Below, in pieces: positions 1 to 7,969 of a stretch of DNA of 9,909 bases (the first letter of the stretch is position 1; each line of letters starts with the position of its first letter). The notes under the pieces were generated by a model. That model ran no database searches and was not told the origin of the DNA. It saw only the letters and a program-made list of their open reading frames with translations. Both the position numbers and the translations under genes were made by a program. Source of the DNA: Desulfonatronospira sp. Lineage in GTDB: Bacteria > Desulfobacterota > Desulfovibrionia > Desulfovibrionales > Desulfonatronovibrionaceae. Where the stretch lies: contig PWSL01000390.1 in the NCBI GenBank assembly GCA_003563255.1, forward strand, positions 1 through 9,909. Reading direction: 5' to 3'.

Positions 1-159
1 CTGCCGCTCACGGTTGAAGAGTGGCGTCTGTTCTGCAGGGCGTCTGCCTGGCAGGCTGCTTGGTCTCTTTATTCTTCAAAACCGCGTGTGCGGAGCACCT
101 GCCTGCCCGATAGAATTCCGCAGGACAGCGAAGCGTATTTTAGTCGGGTGTACGCCTGA
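1..159 (+). CDS. 3' end of an unrecognised protein (partial)
   Basis: Frame 1 is open from the window edge to a TGA at 157-159, giving 52 residues that end in DSEAYFSRVYA. The peptide is rich in Trp, Arg and Ser, with LTVEEWRLF near its visible start. I do not recognise the family. Support for a real gene end is indirect: the frame is open, and a strong hairpin begins about 10 nt after the stop. The opposite strand also carries an open frame here (69-287), but it runs through that hairpin and has no convincing features. It could still be a chance open frame. Confidence 0.4.
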   Translation: MPLTVEEWRLFCRASAWQAAWSLYSSKPRVRSTCLPDRIPQDSEAYFSRVYA

Positions 160-169
160 AGGCTTCCCG

Positions 170-193
170 TGCCTAAAAATATTTTTTTAGGCA
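170..193 (+). terminator. AT-rich hairpin, possible bidirectional terminator
   Basis: A perfect 10-bp stem, TGCCTAAAAA (170-179) against TTTTTAGGCA (184-193), closes a 4-nt loop. The T-run lies inside the 3' arm rather than after it. The structure is symmetrical and could therefore work on either strand. It sits 10 nt after the TGA of the partial gene at the left edge, which fits a transcription end. Confidence 0.5.
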
Positions 194-394
194 TGCCCTG
201 AATGGTTACGAGACATGGCAAAAAATAACAATAAACAGTGCATTGACAATTGTTTGCGATCTTGCGTAATGAGCATGTAAAAAGCACATGTTGCAGTTGT
301 ATTTTTTTAAAGGTTTTCCTTGAGCCACCAGGACTTCAGCTGGATTCAGCACTTCAGACACTTTCCAACAGCCTTTTCACAATTGTATATGGCA
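194..394. other. Intergenic stretch with a weak promoter candidate
   Basis: No credible gene is visible on either strand. A consensus -35 hexamer TTGACA lies at 243-248. It is followed after 16 nt by CGTAAT (265-270), which matches four of six positions of a sigma-70 -10 box. If used, this would give a leader of over 200 nt for the small gene starting at 520, running through the palindromic repeat. The promoter assignment is weak. Confidence 0.25.
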
Positions 395-478
395 CCGGGA
401 CTGGCTCTCCCCGCACTTATTTTTAATACCTGTCAATCATCCTTTGGAAAAATAAGTGCATGAGGTGCATGTCCCGTG
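395..478. repeat. Palindromic REP-like element, copy 1
   Basis: The left arm (395-424) contains CGGGACTGGCTCTCCCCGCA followed by CTTATTTTT. The right arm (448-478) contains AAAAATAAGTGCATGAGGTG followed by CATGTCCCGTGA. The arms pair at both ends (CGGGAC/GTCCCG and GCACTTATTTTT/AAAAATAAGTGC) but have diverged in the middle. The left arm is nearly identical to the inner left arm of the element at 9541-9694. It ends 41 nt before the start codon of the downstream gene, so it would form a hairpin in that gene's leader if transcribed. Confidence 0.7.
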
Positions 479-519
479 ATTATCTTAAAATGGGCTGATC
501 TATTACAAGGATTATGAAC

Positions 520-960
520 ATGAAAGCCAGACCAGATTATTTTGGAAAGCTCGAAGAATTAAGCGATCTGCTTCAAAATGAACAGGACCTCGTTGTGGTG
601 GGAAAATACTTTCTCGACAACTTGTCTGATGACAGAAATTTTATCTCAGCCGGAAAATTAGTAAAAGATAAAATGATAAAGCAGGTCCTTGAAGAAGTCG
701 GAAAGCAGTTTGTAAGCCCGGATGCTAAAATCACCAATATGCTGATCACCTACATTAAAGAGTTCGACTTTTACCACGGCCCTTTTTTCCTTGGAGGTAA
801 GCCTTCAAGCTTCTTCTATTATGCTAAGCTCCAAATAGGAATGGTCATTATTATCCAGAGCATGGGAGAAGATCCCAACACTTCGTTTGTAAGATTCAGG
901 GCAGCCAAGCTCCCGGGAAAAGGGGTTGCAGTTATCCCTCACAATCCTACAATACAGTAA
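520..960 (+). CDS. Small soluble protein of unknown function
   Basis: This gene encodes about 146 residues with no signal peptide or clear membrane helix. I chose the ATG at 520 because AAGGA (507-511) sits 8 nt upstream. The in-frame ATG at 514 is only 2 nt from that ribosome binding site. The N-terminal two-thirds is charged and probably helical (GKLEELSDLLQNEQDL). It is followed by an aromatic and Gly-rich core (EFDFYHGPFFLGGKPSSFFY), a hydrophobic strand (IGMVIIIQSM) and a basic end (FVRFRAAKLPGKG). I do not recognise a family. The gene stands alone, convergent with the kinase half of the split system, about 110 nt from its stop codon. A role in signalling is only suggested by position. 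Confidence 0.75.
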   Translation: MKARPDYFGKLEELSDLLQNEQDLVVVGKYFLDNLSDDRNFISAGKLVKDKMIKQVLEEVGKQFVSPDAKITNMLITYIKEFDFYHGPFFLGGKPSSFFYYAKLQIGMVIIIQSMGEDPNTSFVRFRAAKLPGKGVAVIPHNPTIQ

Positions 961-970
961 CAGATATCAG

Positions 971-1017
971 GGTTACCAGATATATCTGCAGGGTAACCGT
1001 GCTGAGGTATGCCTCAG
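971..1017. terminator. Hairpin cluster between convergent genes
   Basis: Two small inverted repeats lie in the 109-bp gap between convergent genes. GGTTACC (971-977) pairs with GGTAACC (992-998) around a loop holding the palindrome CAGATATATCTG (977-988). CTGAGG (1002-1007) pairs with CCTCAG (1012-1017) across a 4-nt loop. Neither is followed by a T-run on either strand, so intrinsic termination is only a guess from position. Confidence 0.3.
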
Positions 1018-1069
1018 AATGGCTGCCGGCCCCAAGAACTGTCCTGTTATACCATCAGCTGCGCACTGC

Positions 1070-3055
1070 TCAATTCAGGTCAGCGGCAATTTCTTCCAGC
1101 TCTTTGCGGGCCTGGTCAGTTTCAAATTCTTCCACGAGTCTGTAAGCCTCCTGCAGTCTGGTCTGCAAATCAAAAGGCAGCGGCATCTGCAATAGCTCCT
1201 GCAGTTTTTCCATGGCCTGACTTATGTTTTCGTCCAGCAGCATGGATGCCTCCTGGACCAGGGCTGCAGCCTGCTTTGTGTCTGCGTCGCCCGGTTCTTT
1301 ATTTTGCTGAAGGGTTAATGTAGAGGCCAGGATTTTCTGCAAAGACTCCTGTACTGTATTCATGCTGGACCTGGCTGTGGCAAACAACTGATTCAGGTCC
1401 CGGGCCTGGCCTTTAATGCCTTGCTCCAAAGCTGCTGCAGCCTTGTAAAGCTCCTGCATACCCAGATTGCCTGCTGTTCCTTTGAGGGTGTGGGCCAGAC
1501 GTAAAGCCTCCTGAATCTGATTTTCCTGCAGCAGACGTTCTATCTGCTGGATGGAATCCAGATACTTGTTCTGAAATTTGCCAAGCATTCCGGTATACAG
1601 AGCCTGATTACCTGAAGCCTTAGACAGGCCAAGGCTGGTATTCACACCAGGCATCCGGGGCAAAGACTCTGCATTTTCAGGCACTGTGGGTTTAGCATCT
1701 GCAAGGACATCAGCCATACCCTCCCGGCCGGATCGAGGCCGGATCCATCTGATCAGAGTATTAAGCAGTTCATCAGTATCAATGGGCTTGGTTATATAGT
1801 CGTTCATTCCAGCTTCCAGGCACTTGTTCCGGTCTTCGGACATGGCATGGGCAGTCATGGCGATAATTGGAATTCGGGAATTCTGGGATTCAGGGATTGA
1901 AGGATTGAGGGATTGAGGGATTGAAGGATTGAGGGATTGAGGGATTTGCTCTCTAAGCTCTGATTTCTGACCTCTGACCTCTGCGGCGCGGATGCGCTGC
2001 GTGGCTTCCAGACCATCCATCTCCGGCATCTGAATATCCATGAGAATCAGATCAAACTTCTGACTGGAAAAGGCAGACACTGCCTCCTGACCGGTGGAAA
2101 CAACCTGTACCTCTAAGCCGGCATTGTGCAGAAGCTCAACAATTATTTCCTGGTTGATCTCGTTGTCTTCTGCCAGGAGGATGCGTGCACCTATGATACT
2201 GGAGATGCCTTCAATGCTTTTTTTGACACTGTCGGTGGATCTGAAGCGTTTATGTGCTTTGTCCACCGGCACAGTGAAAGAAAAGCTCGTGCTCTGCTCC
2301 AGACTGCTCTCAACCCAAATCTCACCGCCAAGCTCCTCTACTAAGAGCTTAGTGATGGCCAGGCCTAATCCAGTGCCCTTGTATTTGCGGGTACTTGAAG
2401 AGTCCACCTGGGAAAATTTTTCAAATAGCATATCAAAGTTTTCCTGGGAAATGCCTATTCCGGTGTCCTGGACATTAACAGAGAGCCACAGGGGGTCCTG
2501 GAAATCATAACATGCTTTTTCTTCTATTCTTTTTTCCGGGTATACTGCTTTCTGTTCTCCAGCCTGATTTTTACCGCCGGAGTACACCCGGACCTCCACC
2601 CGGCCCTGGTCAGTAAATTTGACTGCATTACTGATGAGGTTGTTCAGGATCTGCCGCAGCAGCTTGGGGTCTCCTCTGAGCTGGGAGGGTACATCCGGAT
2701 CAATCTGAGTTGTCAGTTGCAATCCTTTTTTTTGGGCCAGAACCGAAGCTCCAGAACAGCAACTGTCCAAAAGTTCCTGCAGGTCAAAATCCTGGGCCTG
2801 TATTACGATCCTGCCCGCCTCAATCTTAGATATATCCAGAATATCATTGACAATATCCAGCAGTGCCTGACCGCTGTGTCTGATGGACCGGGCGTAGCGC
2901 AGTTGCTTCGGAGAAAGGTCTGTTTCCAATAGCAGGTCAGTCATGCCGATCACGCCAAACATGGGAGTGCGGATTTCGTGGCTCATATTGGCCAGAAAGT
3001 CGGTTTTGGACTGGTTGGCCCATTCTGCCTGCTCTCGGGCAGAAATAAGCTCCAT
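1070..3055 (-). CDS. Cytoplasmic half of a split hybrid histidine kinase (HisKA-HATPase-REC-Hpt)
   Basis: This 661-residue frame holds the phosphorelay part of a BvgS/EvgS-type hybrid kinase. HisKA spans about residues 16-82, with phospho-acceptor His26 in NMSHEIRTP. HATPase_c spans about 125-263, with N box [11 protein letters not shown]1 QDTGIG, F box FEKFSQ and G2 GTGLGLAI. A receiver follows (about 289-440), with Asp340 in LMDIQMP, Thr401 and Lys423. The Hpt domain has His522 in [13 protein letters not shown] helical tail (599-656) resembles that of the CHASE kinase encoded at 5923-7932. There is no membrane segment. Upstream codons continue in frame to a TAA at 3101-3103, beyond which the periplasmic sensor is encoded, so this is probably the C-terminal part of one broken gene. 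Separate translation is possible: AAGGA (3064-3068) lies 8 nt before this ATG. The receiver has an unusual repeat-derived insertion at about 364-394. No DNA-binding output is present. Confidence 0.88.
   Translation of the reverse strand: MELISAREQAEWANQSKTDFLANMSHEIRTPMFGVIGMTDLLLETDLSPKQLRYARSIRHSGQALLDIVNDILDISKIEAGRIVIQAQDFDLQELLDSCCSGASVLAQKKGLQLTTQIDPDVPSQLRGDPKLLRQILNNLISNAVKFTDQGRVEVRVYSGGKNQAGEQKAVYPEKRIEEKACYDFQDPLWLSVNVQDTGIGISQENFDMLFEKFSQVDSSSTRKYKGTGLGLAITKLLVEELGGEIWVESSLEQSTSFSFTVPVDKAHKRFRSTDSVKKSIEGISSIIGARILLAEDNEINQEIIVELLHNAGLEVQVVSTGQEAVSAFSSQKFDLILMDIQMPEMDGLEATQRIRAAEVRGQKSELREQIPQSLNPSIPQSLNPSIPESQNSRIPIIAMTAHAMSEDRNKCLEAGMNDYITKPIDTDELLNTLIRWIRPRSGREGMADVLADAKPTVPENAESLPRMPGVNTSLGLSKASGNQALYTGMLGKFQNKYLDSIQQIERLLQENQIQEALRLAHTLKGTAGNLGMQELYKAAAALEQGIKGQARDLNQLFATARSSMNTVQESLQKILASTLTLQQNKEPGDADTKQAAALVQEASMLLDENISQAMEKLQELLQMPLPFDLQTRLQEAYRLVEEFETDQARKELEEIAADLN
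1885..1948. repeat. Octanucleotide tandem repeat inside the receiver-domain coding sequence
   Basis: Eight contiguous 8-nt units of form (A/G)GGATTGA run across this stretch; the first and last are imperfect. The A/G variation makes a 24-nt higher-order period. On the coding (minus) strand this gives an 8-residue repeat, PQSLNPSI, occurring twice, then a decayed third copy, PESQNSRI. The bases at 1958-1983 add a second simple motif, TCTGACC repeated. The peptide falls between receiver helix 3 and strand 4. Confidence 0.9.
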
Positions 3056-3063
3056 TTGATTTT

Positions 3064-3068
3064 TCCTT
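3064..3068 (-). promoter_or_regulatory. Possible internal ribosome binding site for the kinase half
   Basis: On the minus strand, AAGGA lies 8 nt before the ATG at 3055-3053 and about 30 nt beyond the TAA ending the sensor half. The spacing suits initiation or reinitiation of the cytoplasmic half. A purine-rich match like this can also arise by chance in the Arg-Lys codons of the linker. Confidence 0.4.
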
Positions 3069-3100
3069 AGTTCGCCCTGGGCCAGCTTACGCTGGCTGAC

Positions 3101-3103
3101 TTA
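3101..3103 (-). other. In-frame TAA splitting a hybrid kinase gene
   Basis: The frame reads NRRLAR, stop, [15 protein letters not shown] and then MELISAREQ without any shift. In hybrid kinases of this type the last membrane helix is usually followed by a linker like NRRLAREI-ERKRAEE, so the stop sits where Glu is normal. A single GAA-to-TAA change would explain it. It could be a natural nonsense mutation, a real gene split or a sequencing error. Confidence 0.85.
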
Positions 3104-5479
3104 TCGGGCCAGTCGCCGGTTCCAGTAGACAAATGCCGCAAAAAGCACACTTACGAGAGCCAGGATCTGCCACAGCAGGGTATAGTCCATAGCGTGGGTG
3201 TACTGAATGGAGACCCACTGGCTGTATATTGACTCCCTTTCTGCCTGCGGAATTCTTTCCAGTCCTTTTTGCAAAATATCTCTAAGCATGGGCTGGTCCT
3301 TAGAGACCGCCATGCGCATTCGGGAGACATACGGGGTTTCTCCGGCTACCCGGATGGAGGTCAGGCCGGTCTGTCCTATGTAATAACTGGTAACCACCTG
3401 GTTGCCTACAAAGGCATAAGCCTGGTTCCGGGCCACTAAGCGTAGTCCCTCTTCGATGTTTGGGGCCGGTACCAGATCCAGCTCAGGATGATCCTGCTTC
3501 AGCCACTGGTGCGCTCCATGGCCCTGAAGTACAGCTACTTTTTTGCCGTACAGGGAGGAAATACCCCCCAGGTAAGCTGCCTCAGTATCGGAAAAAATGG
3601 ACACCGGAATAGATAGAAAAGGCTCGGTAAAAAGGAATCTGTCCTGCATCTCCAGGGTCTCGAAGGCTGCGGGCAGCAAGGCAATTTGATTTTCTTCAAG
3701 CTGCTGTTGGGCTTCGGACCAGGTGGATATGGCCTGAGGGTCGAAGCGGACATTCAGAATACCTTCTAAGCGCTTTATATACTCATAGGAAATACCTTGC
3801 GGATTTCCATTGGGGTCAGCAAATTCAATGGGAGCCCAGAGCGGATTGAAGCCAAAAACAAGAGTCTGATTGTTTTGCAGCCACTCCTGTTCTTCCCGGG
3901 AAAATATCTTTAAAACATTTTTATCCGTTGAAATCCAGCGTTCCCAGATGTTTCCCCATTGAGCCTCAGTCATACTTTGAGAAGCTTTTTCCAGAATGGA
4001 ATAAAGCTTTGGAAATTCTATGTGCACCATATAAAGATGGGCCTGCAGATCTGCAAATCCAGTAAATTCGACATAATTTTTAACTGCCAGGTTGTTAAGG
4101 AAGTTGTTTCTAATGATGTATTGTCCGCTGGAAACTTCCTGTACTGCTCCATCAGCCTCTCCGAGACTTACTGCTCTAAGCATTTGCACCGGGTCCTTGG
4201 TCATGACAAATTCAACATCAGAAAGCTGTTGTTCCAGTAGCGGGTGCAGCCCATAGTCTTTGAAAGATGCCACACGCAGGCCGCTCAGGGAATCCAGGTC
4301 GCTGATCCTTTCATCATCGGTGCGGGCGAACAGCACCAGGTTGAGCTTAGATTTCCTATCGGAAAAGTTAAATTCCCGGACACGGTCCGGAGTTTTGAAC
4401 ATGGCCATAATGGCCTCAATTTCGTGATTACGGGCTTTTTCAGTGAGATCAGAAACTGTGGAAAATTTAAATTTTGGTTTCAGGCCAACCTTGTCGCTCA
4501 GGGTTCTGATGTAGTCTGCAAATACTCCTGTGACCCGTCCTTCAGGTTCCTGGAAGATAAATGGGGGAAGGTCCACAGCCCCTATAGTAAAGACCGGATT
4601 GTCTTTAATCCATTGCCGTTCCGTGGGGGTTAGCTGCACGAGCTCCTGTTGCTCCTGGGCATGAGCCCCGGCAAGCCATTGGCGCAGCATGGAATGCACA
4701 GTTTCTTGACTGATGGAGTCAATTGCCTTGTTCAGGATGGGTATCAGTTCCGGCCAGTCTCTACGGATTGAAAAAGCCACCTCGGTTTTGCTGTCTTCAA
4801 TCATGCCTGCCTGTTCGAATCCGGTCATCAGGTGCTGTTTGCGCCAGTAATCCAAATTGTCGCCGGCAACTAGCGCATCCACCTCCCGGTTGACCAGGGC
4901 TGTGGCCATGGATTCCAAATCAGGCAAGGGTACAGCTGTTACTTGAGGGTGCCGGTTTAAAAGTTCCTTACTTCTTTGAACCCCTTTCTGGTAGCCTACT
5001 CTCTTGCCGTGCAGGTCAGTCAGGTTCTGGAAATCCTTTAATCTTTGCAGATAAGTGTATATGTAAAAGAAGCCGTGGGTCAGGGGACGGGTAAAATTGA
5101 AATCCTGGGAGCGGGATTCCATGCTCAAGCTTGAAGCCAGGCCGTCAATATCTCTGTTTTTGGCCTGGTCCACTATTTCCGGCCAGGGCCCCACTTTGAG
5201 CTGAATATTGGTGTCCAGTCTGCGATTGAGTTCAGAAATATATTCAGGCAGCACTCCGGTCAGGTTGCCCTGGCCATCCTCGAAAACGGCCGGAGGAAAA
5301 TCCAGGGAACTGCCCAGGATGATGTCCGGATGATCCTTCAACCACTGCTGTTCTTCAGGTGTCAATGACACAGAGTTGTTTTCAGCCCAGGCTGGAGCAG
5401 GGCATATGCCTCCAAGGCAGAATAAGATAAGCAACCGGAACAGGACATTTTGCAGAAATCTTTGAGTCACGGCAGTCAC
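3101..5479 (-). CDS. Periplasmic sensor half of a split hybrid histidine kinase (three SBP_bac_3 domains)
   Basis: This 792-residue product starts with a signal peptide (hydrophobic LLILFCLGGI, likely cleavage after APAWA near residue 32). Three bacterial extracellular solute-binding (family 3, Venus-flytrap) domains follow, at about 54-270, 297-516 and 540-757. Each begins with a similar entry: LTPEEQQWLKDHP, LTPTERQWIKDNP and FSREEQEWLQNNQ. A single membrane helix (about 767-785, LLWQILALVSVLFAAFVYW) ends in NRRLAR and then TAA. The layout matches BvgS/EvgS sensors, which usually have two such domains, cut off just after the membrane. The ligand is unknown; these domains commonly bind amino acids or small organic ions. 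The frame opens with GTG at 5479. A second GTG at 5470 has an upstream AGGGTGA and may be the true start. The kinase domains follow in the same frame after the stop. Alone, this product could bind ligand but not phosphorylate anything. Confidence 0.88.
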   Translation of the reverse strand: MTAVTQRFLQNVLFRLLILFCLGGICPAPAWAENNSVSLTPEEQQWLKDHPDIILGSSLDFPPAVFEDGQGNLTGVLPEYISELNRRLDTNIQLKVGPWPEIVDQAKNRDIDGLASSLSMESRSQDFNFTRPLTHGFFYIYTYLQRLKDFQNLTDLHGKRVGYQKGVQRSKELLNRHPQVTAVPLPDLESMATALVNREVDALVAGDNLDYWRKQHLMTGFEQAGMIEDSKTEVAFSIRRDWPELIPILNKAIDSISQETVHSMLRQWLAGAHAQEQQELVQLTPTERQWIKDNPVFTIGAVDLPPFIFQEPEGRVTGVFADYIRTLSDKVGLKPKFKFSTVSDLTEKARNHEIEAIMAMFKTPDRVREFNFSDRKSKLNLVLFARTDDERISDLDSLSGLRVASFKDYGLHPLLEQQLSDVEFVMTKDPVQMLRAVSLGEADGAVQEVSSGQYIIRNNFLNNLAVKNYVEFTGFADLQAHLYMVHIEFPKLYSILEKASQSMTEAQWGNIWERWISTDKNVLKIFSREEQEWLQNNQTLVFGFNPLWAPIEFADPNGNPQGISYEYIKRLEGILNVRFDPQAISTWSEAQQQLEENQIALLPAAFETLEMQDRFLFTEPFLSIPVSIFSDTEAAYLGGISSLYGKKVAVLQGHGAHQWLKQDHPELDLVPAPNIEEGLRLVARNQAYAFVGNQVVTSYYIGQTGLTSIRVAGETPYVSRMRMAVSKDQPMLRDILQKGLERIPQAERESIYSQWVSIQYTHAMDYTLLWQILALVSVLFAAFVYWNRRLAR

Positions 5480-5535
5480 CCTGTGTTGATTGAGGACTAT
5501 TATTCAGTATTTTGCAGATTAAAGCCCATCCTCAG

Positions 5536-5565
5536 AAAAATAAGCGCTGTGGGTGCATGCCTGTG
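5536..5565. repeat. REP-like element, right-arm half copy
   Basis: The bases AAAAATAAGCGC then GGGTGCATGCCTGTGA closely match the right arm of the copy at 448-478, which reads AAAAATAAGTGC then AGGTGCATGTCCCGTGA. No left arm lies nearby, so this is a fragment or a single-arm copy. It lies 57 nt upstream of the GTG that opens the sensor-half gene. Confidence 0.5.
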
Positions 5566-5683
5566 AATTCAGGCTGTTAGATTGATGGACTTGTGGGTGT
5601 ATTTTTGCTATAAACGTCTCACAAAAACATGTTCTTGCATTTCCAGAAAAAGCCAGGACGTTCTGCCCACTGAATACACAGAA

Positions 5684-5709
5684 AGACACGGAAAGTGTCT
5701 ATGTTTTTT
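5684..5709 (+). terminator. Hairpin followed by a T-run, possible attenuator
   Basis: AGACAC (5684-5689) pairs with GTGTCT (5695-5700) across a GGAAA loop. Three bases later there are six T residues (5704-5709). The stem is short and of middling GC content. If transcription of the CHASE kinase starts at the extended -10 near 5609, this would sit in the leader and could act as a weak terminator or attenuator. No other plus-strand transcript is expected here. Confidence 0.3.
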
Positions 5710-5820
5710 CCTCGCAGGGTTGCGAAAAATCCTGGTTGCTTAGAAGTTCTGAACGTATACGGAAATCCTTAAAAAGTCCACCTTCAATCAATTTAGACCA
5801 TGAGCCAGTAGTAACCATGC

Positions 5821-5886
5821 AGGGGGCAGGTACCGGCCAGGGTGACAGTCCTCTGGCCTTGAGCCATCAGTCACCACCGAGGCCCC
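5821..5886 (+). other. Possible structured RNA leader upstream of the CHASE kinase gene
   Basis: Several short GC-rich inverted repeats are packed into 66 bases. GGCCAG (5835-5840) pairs with CTGGCC (5853-5858). GGTGAC (5841-5846), inside that loop, is complementary to GTCACC (5870-5875), which would form an H-type pseudoknot. GGGGC (5823-5827) can pair with GCCCC (5882-5886) and close the whole. It ends 36 nt before the start codon. I do not recognise a known riboswitch consensus. It might equally be a degenerate palindromic repeat. Confidence 0.35.
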
Positions 5887-5922
5887 TTGAGTAATTAAAG
5901 CCAATATTAAATGGAGATGTTA

Positions 5923-7932
5923 ATGTTGCCAGGATGGTTTGGAAATATTAAACAGTGGTTCCCTCCTGTTCTTGTAACTGCGGCTGTGATTTGCGCCTGG
6001 CAATATTTTGAGCGATCATCCTACAGCAGGCAACTGGAAGATGCGCGTATTTTTGTGCACTCCCAGCTGGGAACCTACCGGGCTGATCTGGAGAGAAATA
6101 TATACATCAATACCTCCAGGGTGGAGGGGATGGTCAATGCAATATCCCTGGAACCGGATATGAGCAGGGAAAGGTTTGCTTCCCTGGCTGCCCCCCTGAT
6201 TCAGGGTTATCCCCAGTTGAAAAATATCGGTGCCGCCCCTGACCTTATTATGCAGTACATGTATCCTGAAGAAGGTAACGAGGCCATGCTCCATATGGAT
6301 TTCCGGGATATTCCTGAGCAGGCTGAAGCAGCCTTCAGGGCCAGGGATGCAGGTAAGCTTGTTCTGGCTGGTCCGTTGGATCTTGTGCAGGGAGGCCAGG
6401 GACTTATCGGACGTGTACCTGTTTTTCTGGACAATGACAGTGGTGAATTCTGGGGGCTGCTTTCGGTGGTTATTGATCTTGAAAAATTTTACCAGGCCAG
6501 TGGACTATCTCAAGAGGATACGCAGCTTCAGATAGCCATCCGCGGCAGAGACGCCGGAGGTACAGATGGGGAGATTTTTTACGGCTCTCAAGAGGTGTTT
6601 GACTCTAATCCTATCCTGGCCAGTGTAAATCTTCCTTATGGTGAGTGGCAGATGGCTGCCATTCCACAAGACGGGTGGCAGGAGCATGCAGACAACGTGT
6701 GGATCATCAGATTGCTCTTTGCTGCAGCAGGAGTGACCCTCGTTTTTCCTGTGGCCTTAACCTGCCGTCTGCTGGTTTTAAGGGATGACAACCTGAAGCA
6801 ACTGCAGCAAAGTTTTGAAGACCAGCAGCAGGCTAAAAAGCAAGCTCAGGCTGCCAGCAGGGTTAAAAGCGAGTTTCTTGCCAATATGAGCCATGAGGTC
6901 CGGACTCCCATGAACTCCATTATGGGCATGAGCGCCTTACTGCTGGATACTGAACTGAACTCCAGGCAGAAAGAATTCGCCAGGAGCATTCAGCGCAACA
7001 GCCAGGCTCTTCTAAGGTTTATAAACGACATCCTGGATATCTCCAGCATTGAAAGTGAAAAGCTGATTTTGAAAAACCAGGACTTTAGTCTGCAGGATCT
7101 TGTGGATCGTCTGATATCTAAATACAGCAGCATGGCCCGGGAAAAAAACCTGCAGTTTTCTTGTAACACAGATTACAAATCCGGTACTATCCTTACTGGC
7201 GATGAAGACCGGCTGTTTCAGATTCTAAGCAATCTCCTGGACAATGCTTTCAAGTTCACCAGTAAAGGCAGGGTGGAGTTTAATGTTAAGGCCATCTATT
7301 GTGATAACTCCAAGAAGGCTGAAGCGTCCAAAAATAACCCTGGCTCTGATGAGACAAAGGCCTGTAACCCAAAAAATGTCCATCTGAAATTTGAAATACT
7401 GGATACAGGTATGGGTATAGCACAGGATAAGACGCATCTGCTTTTTGAAAAATTTTCTCAGCTGGATGGGTCATCTGCGCGCAGTTTTGGGGGAGCCGGT
7501 CTTGGGCTGGCCATTACCAAAGAACTGGCTGAAATGATGGGGGGCGGGATACATGTAAAAAGTATTCCCGGCGAGGGCAGTTCATTTTATTTTAATGTGA
7601 GCATGCCCTGCAGGCATGATGAGCTTTACAGCGAGAGAGTCCGCGGGGCTGGAAGCCTCTGGCAACAGCCTGGTAATTCTCCTGAAGTTATCATTCCCGA
7701 TGTTGCAGAGGTGCTCAGGCTGGTCAGAGATACAGCTGAAGCACTTGATGATAATGTCAGCCTTGCCTTGCAGGGGATACAGGAACTGGAAAAAATGCAT
7801 CTTCCACAGCTGGTTCAGTCACAGGTCCAGGATGCGGCAAGGCTGACAAGGGAGTTTGAAGCCGACCAGGCCAGAGAAAAACTTGACGCTGTAATCAAAG
7901 CACTGGTCAGGATGAAAAATGAAGAAGGCTGA
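5923..7932 (+). CDS. CHASE-domain membrane histidine kinase
   Basis: This 669-residue sensor kinase starts with a membrane helix (about 13-30). A periplasmic CHASE domain follows (about 70-190), recognised by [28 protein letters not shown] and [19 protein letters not shown] second membrane helix lies at about 260-286. HisKA comes next (about 311-382), with phospho-acceptor His324 in NMSHEVRTP. HATPase_c (about 425-562) has N box [11 protein letters not shown]1 LDTGMGI, F box FEKFSQ and G2 GAGLGLAI. There is no receiver or Hpt domain. Instead the catalytic domain runs through a short linker into a helical tail (600-657) that aligns without gaps to the tail of the split kinase. CHASE domains sense small extracellular ligands; this ligand is unknown. 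I chose the ATG at 5923 because GGAG (5913-5916) lies 6 nt upstream. In-frame ATGs at 5911 and 5917 lack a site. Its partner receiver must be another protein; the REC-PAS kinase 163 nt downstream is the obvious local candidate. Confidence 0.9.
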   Translation: MLPGWFGNIKQWFPPVLVTAAVICAWQYFERSSYSRQLEDARIFVHSQLGTYRADLERNIYINTSRVEGMVNAISLEPDMSRERFASLAAPLIQGYPQLKNIGAAPDLIMQYMYPEEGNEAMLHMDFRDIPEQAEAAFRARDAGKLVLAGPLDLVQGGQGLIGRVPVFLDNDSGEFWGLLSVVIDLEKFYQASGLSQEDTQLQIAIRGRDAGGTDGEIFYGSQEVFDSNPILASVNLPYGEWQMAAIPQDGWQEHADNVWIIRLLFAAAGVTLVFPVALTCRLLVLRDDNLKQLQQSFEDQQQAKKQAQAASRVKSEFLANMSHEVRTPMNSIMGMSALLLDTELNSRQKEFARSIQRNSQALLRFINDILDISSIESEKLILKNQDFSLQDLVDRLISKYSSMAREKNLQFSCNTDYKSGTILTGDEDRLFQILSNLLDNAFKFTSKGRVEFNVKAIYCDNSKKAEASKNNPGSDETKACNPKNVHLKFEILDTGMGIAQDKTHLLFEKFSQLDGSSARSFGGAGLGLAITKELAEMMGGGIHVKSIPGEGSSFYFNVSMPCRHDELYSERVRGAGSLWQQPGNSPEVIIPDVAEVLRLVRDTAEALDDNVSLALQGIQELEKMHLPQLVQSQVQDAARLTREFEADQAREKLDAVIKALVRMKNEEG

Positions 7933-7969
7933 AAAGCTCTATAGTTGAATGTTATCAGGTAAACGTTAA

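Larger units (their letters stand above)
5480..5820. other. Divergent intergenic region
   Basis: No gene is visible here. The spacer separates the minus-strand split kinase from the plus-strand CHASE kinase, so it should hold promoters for both. The best plus-strand candidate is an extended -10, TGCTATAAA at 5606-5614, with a weak TTGATG 20 nt before its TATAAA; this is low confidence. No clear promoter is visible for the minus-strand gene. A half copy of the palindromic repeat (5536-5565) and a hairpin with a T-run (5684-5709) are listed separately. Confidence 0.4.

Noticed and set aside
69..287. Minus-strand open frame of 72 codons near the left edge.
   Set aside because: It runs through the perfect hairpin at 170-193 and opposes a plus-strand frame open from the edge; its Cys-rich peptide shows no family features.
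318..331. CCTTGAGCCACCAG resembling CCTTGAGCCATCAG at 5857-5870.
   Set aside because: Thirteen of 14 bases match but the flanks do not, so a shared regulatory site is not supported.
1885..1948. CRISPR-like array.
   Set aside because: The units are 8 nt, contiguous and without spacers, and they lie inside a coding frame.
2094..2510. Plus-strand open frame of 138 codons.
   Set aside because: It lies wholly inside the HATPase-REC coding region on the minus strand, has no domain signature, and is explained as the antisense of a conserved gene.
3101..3103. Recoding of the stop as selenocysteine or by programmed frameshift.
   Set aside because: The codon is TAA, not TGA, and both halves lie in the same frame, so neither selenocysteine insertion nor a frameshift is needed or indicated.
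5821..5886. c-di-GMP (GEMM) or other known riboswitch.
   Set aside because: The stretch contains GGTGAC and is GC-rich, but the conserved core bases I know for that class are not in the right order.
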